Source: Zea mays (lineage: Eukaryota; Streptophyta; Magnoliopsida; Poales; Poaceae). From it: DNA of 64,000 nucleotides. This document shows positions 56,591 through 64,000 of the stretch, in pieces. The notes below the pieces were generated by a model, which was not told the DNA's origin, searched no databases, and was given only the letters and a program-made list of their open reading frames with translations. A program made the translations under genes and the position numbers. Numbering within the stretch: position 1 is the stretch's first letter; each line of letters starts with the position of its first letter. Where the stretch lies: positions 145,477,982 to 145,541,981 of the forward strand of contig NC_050097.1 of NCBI RefSeq assembly GCF_902167145.1, in the 5' to 3' direction.

Positions 56591-58247
56591 CACTACACGA
56601 CAGTTCACCAGCAACCTATGGTTAGTTACTAAAAACGTTTTCAGCGACCTATCGCTAAAAACCTTAAGCGACTCATAAGAATGGTCGTTGTAAGTGCCGT
56701 CTCTAAAGGATTTAGAGACCGATATTTTGTAGCGACCGACCATTTCTATGTTACATATCAATAAAACTATAGAAAATTTTTTTCTCTCTACGTACGTACA
56801 GTTCACTTCCTACAAGGGCACAGTATCTTGGTTCCTACTACTGAATGTCTAAACGCAAAAGCTAGGAAAATTTTCACCCCTTGTTTATAAACCTTTGTCT
56901 CCCTACATACAGTTCCTATGTTACATATCAATATAACTATAGAAAAACATAAGAGTTGCCGTGGAAGATTGCTTTGTACCAAGCCTTACTTGTGATCCTT
57001 GATTTATGCATACTCTTTATGTAGGATTGAAACGACTTTCAACTCGAATCTAAGATCAAATAAACACAAAAAACACGGTAGCATACTATAGTCATGTCCA
57101 TACATAAACAAACCATGAAATAAATATACAAACAATATTAAAAGGAAATAAATTACCATGCAAATTTTCTAAACAAGTATAGAGCATATGCATATGAGAA
57201 AAAAAAATTTAATTTTAGAGGATCATAGATGATTACTAGCTGAATAGCGAAGACTCCTTGACTATTTGTCTATTTCCTAACACGTCCTAGAAAGATTAAC
57301 ACAATTACACCTACATTCAATGAATATGTTTATGAATCTCTAATTTTAGAATCTAGCTATCTAGTTTGTTATTACAGTATACACCTACATCACAATTAAA
57401 CATGACAATTACACTAAAACTAAATTTCCAACACTAAATCTTATAAACATGAGCAACTTTATTTCTAAGCAACGAAATAAGAGAAGTACTGGATGGTGCT
57501 ACAGATGAATTCTTACATACCAGGAAAATGGGATGGTTGCGCGACGCTGTGGGATGGCGAGGACAGTCAACGTGGCGCCGAACGCAACGGGAAGCGGTAT
57601 GTGGCGGAGGAGGAGGTCGGGAAGAAAAGGTAGGATGAGGAGGACACAACTGCGCAGCGCTCGCCCGAGCAGCGTGGTGGCGCTCGTGGTCGAGCGACAG
57701 GGTGGTGCCACGATCGAGCGCTGCAGTGGAGCTTGCAGGGGTGGTGCCACGATCGAGAGCGGGGGATGCGTGAGCATCTATCTCTGCTGTTTGGGTGGAA
57801 TTGGGTGGGTTTCTTTGGTTGAATAAGCCTTTAGATGGGTTTTGTGCGTAAATAAGAAAGAAAAAATCACAAATATGCATGAAACTAGGGTTCAAACATA
57901 GTTTTTTTTTCATTTTTTGTAATTGTTTTTCCTCCAGTTATTAGTTTGAATCAATGGTTTATTTGTTTTATTTAATTTTTCATAATTTTAAATTATTTTT
58001 TAATTTTTTTAATAAGAATCATTTGTGTCATCTGTTTTTCTTGCAACACATACCTTTATAGCGACTCACCATGAGTCCCTCTCTTACCTCTATAGCGACC
58101 CACCATAAGTTGTTAAATTGCTATACTTTTAACGCCTAACAGACTGTCGCTACAAAAGTATTTAGCGATCAACCATTAGTGCATAACTTTTAGCAGCCAA
58201 CAGTTGGTACCTAATAAAGATCGCTAAAACTCAACCATCATGTAGTG
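56591..58247. mobile_element. small non-autonomous CACTA-like element C (1657 bp)
   Basis: Starts CACTACACGACAGTTCACC and ends with the complement of CACTACATGATGGTTGAGT. Subterminal copies of TAGCGACC/AGCGACTCA occur at both ends. Flanking 3-mers are gat and aat, so the duplication is imperfect. The GC-rich ORF 57913-57434 (minus) shows no transposase similarity. Only 306 bp separate it from element B. Confidence 0.65.
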
Positions 58248-58283
58248 AATGTAAATTGAAAAGAAGTAAGACATTAGTAGATT

Positions 58284-58461
58284 GTTTGGTTCAAGTTAGA
58301 TAACTCATGGTATCCCATCACACTCTAATGGGAGGCGTACGTTCCATTTTCTATAACATCCATATCCGATTACTGGGTAGTAGATTACGTTGTGGCCCGA
58401 ACAAACACGATGTAGCAGTTGCAGCTGTAATTAAATTACGTTACGTTGCACTGAACCAAAC
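58284..58461. mobile_element. MITE-like element (178 bp)
   Basis: GTTTGGTTCA (58284-58293) is repeated inverted as TGAACCAAAC (58452-58461), a perfect 10 bp terminal repeat of a kind common in grass MITEs. Target duplication not resolved. It lies about 0.4 kb upstream of the OVATE gene's TATA box. Confidence 0.45.
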
Positions 58462-58878
58462 CGGAGCAGTTTCCAACTCTATATGGGTCACAAAACTGAA
58501 GAGGTACGAAATAATAGAATGAAAATACGCATTATATTAACGATGGATGGATGTTTCGTATATGTTTCATTTTAATGTATGTATGAAGGGGCAGTATTAT
58601 AAAAAATATATCACTATATCATGGAACTCGGCTTCATTTGCAATTGAGCTGTCCTGGCTTCGTTTTCTACCTTGCTGTAAGCAGTTGCAAGGACAGTCAA
58701 AGGTCAAGAGCTTGCATTGGCGGGGTGAGAGATGATGAACCCCACCCACACATGAATGGACATGGCTAGCTCACCCCCACATGCCCCAACTAAACCCAAC
58801 CAGAAATCCCTCGTTTAACCAACCGACCCCTTCCTAATCCGCCGTGCTTGTCAAATCAAATTAATGAGATGTACTACG

Positions 58879-58888
58879 TATATAAAAA
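58879..58888 (+). promoter_or_regulatory. TATA box of the OVATE gene
   Basis: TATATAAAAA about 175 bp before the ATG at 59062, giving a leader of roughly 140-150 nt. It is the only convincing TATA box close upstream. Confidence 0.65.
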
Positions 58889-59061
58889 CCACAAAACCCC
58901 CCTCCGATCCTTTGCCTACCAACATCCACACACTTGCATGCAAGATAGGCAGCAGCCACTTGTAGAGAGATTCTTCCTCTACAACTGAGGCAGCAGGGCA
59001 CCGTGCAAGCAACAAGCGACGACGACTAGCAGCTGAGGCAGAGCACACCAAACGGCCCGGG

Positions 59062-59763
59062 ATGTCAACCAGAGCGCGCGGCGGCGGGAGGCAGTTGCAG
59101 TTCCCGGTGGGGCGGCGCCGCCGGTACGCGCCGGTGGTCGACGCCGAGTGCGGGTGCCGGCCGCGCCGCCCGAGGCTGCTCAGCCTGCCGTCCTTCCTCA
59201 GACGGCCCTGCAGCCAGCTGATGGACGGTGTTAAGGCGGCTGCGACGACGACGACGACGAGGGGCGGCGTCGGCGAGCAGTACTCCTCCTGCGCCTCCAC
59301 CTCCACCGCCGCCTCGTCGGCGGCCACACGCAGCACCGGCGGCTACGCGTCGGCCTACTCCTCCGACTACTACTACTGCTACCCCTCGCGCGTCGCATAC
59401 GGAGCTGGAGCCGCAGCCAAGGCGCAGCAGGCGACCAAGAAGAAGAAGAAGGAGAAGGAGAAGCGGGGCGAGAAGGCGGAGGCGGAGGCGGACGGCTTGG
59501 GCGTGGCGGTGGAGAAGGAGTCGTCGGACCCGCGCGCGGACTTCCGCGACAGCATGGTGCAGATGGTGTTGGAGATGGGGCTGTGCGACTGGGACGGCCT
59601 CCGCGGCATGCTGCGCCGCCTGCTCGCCCTCAACGCGCCGCGCCACCACGCCGCCATCCTCACCGCCTTCGCCGAGGTCTGCGCGCAGCTCGCCGGCGCG
59701 GCGGCCGCTGCCGCTCCTCCTGCGCACCCGTCGCCGCCAGCGCCGTGCCAGTACCGGCGCTAG
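59062..59763 (+). CDS. OVATE family protein (OFP), transcriptional repressor type
   Basis: Single-exon gene of 233 residues, as usual for this family. The N-terminus is basic (GRRRRYAPVV) with GCRPRRPRLLSLPSFLRRP at 31-49, similar to the conserved N-terminal motif of many OFPs. Middle: Ser/Thr/Ala-rich linker and a Lys-rich stretch (KKKKKEKEKRGEK, 126-138), a possible nuclear signal. The OVATE domain (PF04844) covers about 151-211: SSDPRADFRDSMVQMVLEMG and LLALNAPRHHAAILTAF. OFPs are plant-specific nuclear/cytosolic regulators that act with TALE homeodomain proteins and affect organ shape; the target here cannot be told. GC-rich codons and lack of lesions set it apart from the transposon remnants around it. 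TATA box at 58879 and AATAAA at 59915. Confidence 0.93.
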   Translation: MSTRARGGGRQLQFPVGRRRRYAPVVDAECGCRPRRPRLLSLPSFLRRPCSQLMDGVKAAATTTTTRGGVGEQYSSCASTSTAASSAATRSTGGYASAYSSDYYYCYPSRVAYGAGAAAKAQQATKKKKKEKEKRGEKAEAEADGLGVAVEKESSDPRADFRDSMVQMVLEMGLCDWDGLRGMLRRLLALNAPRHHAAILTAFAEVCAQLAGAAAAAAPPAHPSPPAPCQYRR

Positions 59764-59914
59764 CTGATGACGATAGCGTCCACCCTGCCCGCTCGTGCCG
59801 GCCGGGCTGCTGCTCTGGTGACAGGGATAGATTTCTCGGAGCAGAGGACATTTTTTCTTTAGCCGTGGTTAGTCAGGAAACTAAAGCTAATCAACGACAT
59901 ATAAATATAGCAGT

Positions 59915-59920
59915 AATAAA
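59915..59920 (+). terminator. polyadenylation signal of the OVATE gene
   Basis: AATAAA about 150 bp after the stop codon, within AT-rich 3' sequence. Plant signals are loose, so the real site could be elsewhere. Confidence 0.4.
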
Positions 59921-60484
59921 GTGGTGTGTGGCAGCTAGCTAGCGTTAATAGACTAGCTAGCACCATGTCCTTGATCCCAGTCGTAGTTGATGATTGAGTT
60001 GCTTGCTTGTCTACGAGCTATGGCCACACCAATCCCTGGATGGGAGAAGGGCGTGACGAGATCAGCCGAGTCTACACAATCCGTAGCTGTAATCTGTACA
60101 CGTATGTTGTGAATTGTACGCGTGTTTACGTGTCTGTTAAAAATTAGTCTTGGTTTGATTCAACTGTATGATAGGGTGCTGTGCTAGTCAACGAGATTAC
60201 ATGACAACTCTACTCATCTACGGAAGGTACACGCATGCCGTAGTTGAAATGTGGTTTCAGTCTTTGTCGCATCCGGGCTCACGAATGCGTGCAGATGCTG
60301 CCGACACGTACGCGTTCTTGAGCGGATACTTGTCAAAAAAATAAAAACAAATACACTAGGGCACATTAGTGTTCCAAAATCTACACGGATATAAAAAACA
60401 CTTTTTGGAAACTTATGACATAAAAAACTAGAGTAAGACCACTTCGACTTTCGTCTCTAGAAATACTAACCCAACTCAAGATAG
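59921..60484. other. 3' flank of the OVATE gene, nothing recognised
   Basis: AT-rich, no ORF of interest, no clear repeat before the MITE at 60488. Confidence 0.4.
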
Positions 60485-60487
60485 TTA

Positions 60488-60749
60488 GGCTGTCTATAAT
60501 AGGTTACACATCTTATGTTCTATCTTATATTTTATTTTAAACTTCACTCTATAAACGGTGTTGTCTACAATACAAAACCATTTTTTGCATGATCCGCTAG
60601 AGACAACCTTAGAAACTATATAAATAATCAGCCGTCCTATTCCACCTTGTATCTCACTCTCTATTTCAAATGTACTCTATAAACGGTGTCGTTTTACGGT
60701 GTAAAATAATGTTTTACATGACCATATGCACGCTCTCCTGAGCATAGCC
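60488..60749. mobile_element. Tourist-like MITE (262 bp)
   Basis: Flanked by TTA on both sides (60485-60487, 60750-60752). It starts GGCTGTCTATAATAGG and ends ATAGCC, a short imperfect inverted repeat. Two copies of ACTCTATAAACGGTGT lie inside, about 130 bp apart. No coding capacity. Confidence 0.5.
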
Positions 60750-60989
60750 TTAACCCGCTATTTCCAGAGACAACCCATTGTGACATATGTCTCTAAAATT
60801 CAGCTTAGACCCATTTAGACAAAACACCAAGATGATAACTCTATTGTGGTCGAGGACAAGGAGGAAGGCAAAGATAGTACACACATTAACATACTGGTTG
60901 CACTTTCTATGTAAAAGAGTATCAGGAACTAGGTACACTTGATGAACTATCAAGCACGTCACAAGTGACACCCATATTCACCTTGATCT

Positions 60990-63735
60990 TGGTGGCTTCA
61001 TGTAAAGGGGAGAGTTTTGAGCTTCATGAAGCTTCTCATGGGAGGTTTTTAGCTCCTCGAAATATTATTAAAGAGATTTGGGTAACCTCTTCAAGGTCTT
61101 AAATTATTCTTCCTTCTTGTATATATAGTCATCGGCCTCACTAAGCACTTTCACAAGATCATCACCACCATCATCATTGTCGTTGTTGTCGTCGTCGTCA
61201 TTAATAAAGTCATGTACCTTTGTACCATTTTATCCATAAGGCAATGTGGAATAGAGAGGGAGCTTCCTTAATGACGATGTTGGCAAACATCTTGGAAAAC
61301 TTGTTATTATCATCATCGTTGTCGAAGCTAGTATTGGAGTCCCACTCAAATAGATAGGTTGTACCATTCTTCTCCTTCTCAAGAAACTTATTTTTCTTCT
61401 TTTTCTCTTCCGCTTCCTTATCCTTCTTGTTTAGTCAATATATGGAGATATGTCCTGCTCCATCATATTTGTAACACTTCTTCTCATTAGAAGGACGATT
61501 CTTTGATGAGAAATTCTTTCATGGATAGTTCTTCTTCATGCATTTTTTAATTTCTTTACAAACAAAGTCATATCTTCCTCACTATCCTATCATTTGATTC
61601 ATCATCACTTTCATCTACAATTATAACCTTTGAATCTTGTTCCTTGGAAGCCACACTCCATTTCTTTTCATCAATAATATCACTATGAGGTGACTTCTTG
61701 AAGATACCATGAGTGCAAATTTAACCCACAATTGATGTTAGTGATACATTCTGAAAATTCGATCTCACAAGAAAAGTAGCAATTGTTTTATAGTGGTTTG
61801 GAAGAGAATGAAGAAACTTGTGATAGAAGTATTCATCGAGCACATAAAATCCAATCCCCTTTCATGTAAACAGTTGAATATATCTGATTCTTAATCATCT
61901 TTTTTCAATGCAAAGTTGTTTAGATTGGTCTTTGGAAGGGAAATGGGATTTAATCCATTTTCTATACTTGTTTTGGTGGTTGCTGACCATCACAACCATA
62001 TGGACTAACTACTTTGCCTAATGTTTGTTCATAGGATCATTAGATCGACAATTGTGTTTCTAAGTCTGAAATAAGCTCAAATCTAGCAAAAAAGAGGTAA
62101 AATTTGGAGAAGATGAACTAACAGTAGTTCAACACCTTAGATAAGTTCTAAACACTCCTAGGAACCTATTTGTACTAACTAGAAAGGTTGGAAAGCTTAG
62201 GTTTAAAGTTTGACCCTTTGGAGCTAAGTTGAGCTAGAATTGGAATTTGAGTTAGAGAAATCAAAGCAACCAAAATCTGTGACTTAGATGGCTAGTCACT
62301 AAATATGGTTGTCTCTGAGTCATAGGAACACCCTCAAGAACAACCAAATCAATTTGAAGGACATCTGCCGAAGTTTCCTAAAGTTCATTTGTTTAGAGCT
62401 GCACTAGACCAGTTCGGTGGTGCACCAGACAAAGTGCGAAGAGAGGTTGCAAACATGGCTTCGGGTGGCTGGCGCACCAGACCGAGTTTGTAGAGAGGTT
62501 GTAAACTAGACTTTGGTTGCCTAGCGACGAGACTTGTCAAGACTCAACAGACAAGTTTCTAGATTCAATGTCTAGCTAAAGTGATGAGGTTTGGTACGTG
62601 GCGCACAGAACTGGTCCAGTGAGCTCTAACAAGACTGTTCCCCGTCACAACGGCTACCTGCAATGGCAGTCTACCAAGGTCCGGTGGTGCACTGGACTGG
62701 TACTATGCAAGGTCTGATGCACCTGCATAAAGTAAAATTTTGCCCTTTCAATGCCAATGTCTATATGAGTTGTTGGGGTATATAAATACACCCCAACCAG
62801 CACATTGAAGATACAAGAGCCAGATAAAACATCCATACATTCAAAGCAACAACTACAAGTGACCCAAAGCCTCTCAAGTGCCATATTCAAGAGATTTGAG
62901 CTAGAAAAGAGATAGTACCTTCTGTGGGAGATTGTGTTGATTGTTGCATTCTTGTGCTCTTGTGTTTGGAGTTTTAAGTCACATCCATTGTAAGGCTAGC
63001 AAGAGATTCTGTGTTGTGTGGACATCCTTGCGAGGACTAAGGTCCTTTGATGGAGAATAAAGAGAGGGCTCAAGCTTGATCTGTGGAATCGCTCATGAGT
63101 AACTCGTCCTTAGGGACACCTCAACAGAGATGTAGGATTCATTTGGAAACCGAACTCTAGCAAACGAATCGCTTGTGTCTTTTCTGTTGTGTTGCCTGCG
63201 ATTTGATTCTAAATCATTTGTGATGTTCCAAAGTAATTCCACAATCATAAGAGAAACATTAAGAAAGAACACCTCTCCCTCACACTAATTAATTTACTTC
63301 TCATTCTAAACGCCTAACCAAGGTTTAAGTTTTTGTATTAAGTGATAAATTTCAGGTTTTACCTATTCACCCCCTCTAGGCAACTTTCAATCTTGTTCAC
63401 AAATAATTTTACATTCTTGACCATGGTGGTGCCCTCACGAATTTTCATGAGCTTCACCCAAATCTCATGAGCGGTCTTGAGATTCTTAATACGATTGAAT
63501 CCACCAACACCAAGAGTAACAGGCAAAATATTCATAACTTGATGATTAATTAGATTTTTTCCGCATTAAAATTGGAAGGATCTTTAGATTTGAGGTAACA
63601 TATTCATCTTTTACAATCTTCCATATTTTTTCACCCATAGATCTAAGATGAACCATCAATCTGGTTTCCAATAACTATAATTGCTTCCATAAAAATGGAG
63701 TGGTTTCCCAATATGAACATCACTTATACTAGCCA
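60990..63735 (-). pseudogene. copia gag (UBN2 type), broken and interrupted
   Basis: Minus-strand start near 63735 reads MASISDVHIGKPLHFYGSN, then a frameshift, then MGEKIWKIVKDEY. RIKNLKTAHEIWVKLMKIR follows near 63490. After the inserted LTR it resumes near 61840 (LDEYFYHKFLHSLPNHYKTI) and FKKSPHSDIIDEKKWSVASK. A zinc knuckle CYKYDGAGHISIY near 61475 lacks its last Cys because of a TGA. Acidic Asp-rich and coiled-coil-like segments follow. Many stops; not functional. Confidence 0.82.
61900..63389 (+). mobile_element. copia-type LTR inserted in the gag remnant (ends approximate)
   Basis: The right end TATTCACCCCCTCTAGGCAA-CTTTCA is typical of Opie/Ji-type LTR ends. The interior contains TGACCATCACAACCATATGG and AACGAATCGCTTGTGTC, both LTR-like. 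Gag sequence of the host element lies on both sides. The left end and target duplication could not be fixed. Confidence 0.5.
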
Positions 63736-63796
63736 TTTTATCCTACACTGAGATGGTTAAATCCATAATCAAGGAGTCCTTACCTCCGATATCACT

Positions 63797-64000
63797 TGTT
63801 GGATTAAGCATACCAACTAGAGGGAGGGATCAAAAGATAATTAAATCTTCTAGCCAATATTGAGCTAAAATTGGCTTTGTAACATAAGGTACCAAGATGA
63901 AACACATCCTCTATGATTGTGTACGTACAATAGATAATTGCACTCATAGAAATAAGAAAGCAAAAAATTCATCACTTGAGAGATGATTTTTATCTAGTGG
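63797..64000 (-). repeat. 5' LTR of the decayed copia element, partial
   Basis: Minus-strand LTR end ...CTTAATCCAACA at 63797, followed by a primer binding site-like sequence resembling TGGTATCAGAGC. Continues beyond the window. Confidence 0.6.

Larger units (their letters stand above)
60753..64000 (-). mobile_element. decayed Ty1-copia element (Opie/Ji-like), partial
   Basis: On the minus strand: LTR end at 63797, primer binding site like AGTGATATCGGAGG, gag start near 63735, gag interrupted by another LTR (about 61900-63389), gag C-terminus to about 60990. No pol is visible; the element is truncated near the MITE at 60749. The 5' LTR runs off the window. Confidence 0.75.

Noticed and set aside
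57434..57913. 159-codon ORF in CACTA C as a transposase
   Set aside because: No similarity to transposase motifs; contains a duplicated LDRGTT stretch and Pro-rich composition only.
59065..59727. 220-codon minus-strand ORF
   Set aside because: Mirror of the GC-rich OVATE gene; the plus strand has the conserved domain.

Overview
The window looks like a transposon-dense grass chromosome, most likely maize (Zea mays) or a close relative. The LTR retrotransposons resemble, from memory, the maize families Grande, Huck and Tekay; there are several CACTA transposons, Tourist-type and hAT-like MITEs, and one GC-rich intronless plant gene of the OVATE family. There is no bacterial, organellar, rRNA or tRNA signature. 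Only the OVATE gene at 59062-59763 (+) looks like an ordinary host gene.

Layout. 1-4341: right part of a CACTA element (A), minus strand, with an internally deleted transposase gene, a TNPA-like gene leaving the window, a 0.9 kb palindrome and a CACTACCGG terminus at 4341. 4342-8019: intergenic DNA with microsatellites and a degenerate copia reverse transcriptase. 8025-23413: full-length Grande-like Ty3-gypsy element (633 bp LTRs, 4 differences, target duplication gttag), plus strand, with a BARE/Angela-like solo LTR (8679-9953) just after the primer binding site, a gag-pol frame broken by five point stops, and a 6.8 kb post-integrase region with tandem arrays and two antisense genes, one with three clean introns. 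23419-26690: intergenic, with MITEs. 26690-47745: an older element with inverted ~240 bp repeat arrays and a palindromic divergent promoter region, split by a 17.5 kb Huck-like gypsy element (29403-46944, minus, 1675 bp LTRs, target duplication gccat), itself split in gag by a 3446 bp Tekay-like solo LTR (40160-43605). 48359-56284: complete CACTA element (B), target duplication aca, with two intact spliced genes (1127 aa transposase and 579 aa TNPA-like protein); it may be autonomous. 56591-58247: a small non-autonomous CACTA (C). 58284-59920: MITE, TATA box and the OVATE gene. 60488-64000: MITE and a decayed copia element with another LTR inserted in it.

Main unexplained signals. (1) In both gypsy elements, repeated modules near the 3' LTR consist of a hairpin followed at once by the polypurine core CGGGGGCT; stem sequences differ but pairing is kept. 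(2) In both CACTA elements A and B, two consecutive hairpins lie upstream of the transposase ATG; the first shares a core (TTTCGGCAGCA and CTGTTCTCC with their complements) while its outer arms differ and still pair. (3) Both gypsy elements carry TAG in the same context (AAA TAG GAA) at the homologous protease/reverse transcriptase boundary. (4) All 12 in-frame stops I infer in the two gypsy elements can be explained by C-to-T or G-to-A transitions. Exons, repeat counts and LTR comparisons were read by eye and family names come from memory; no search was run.
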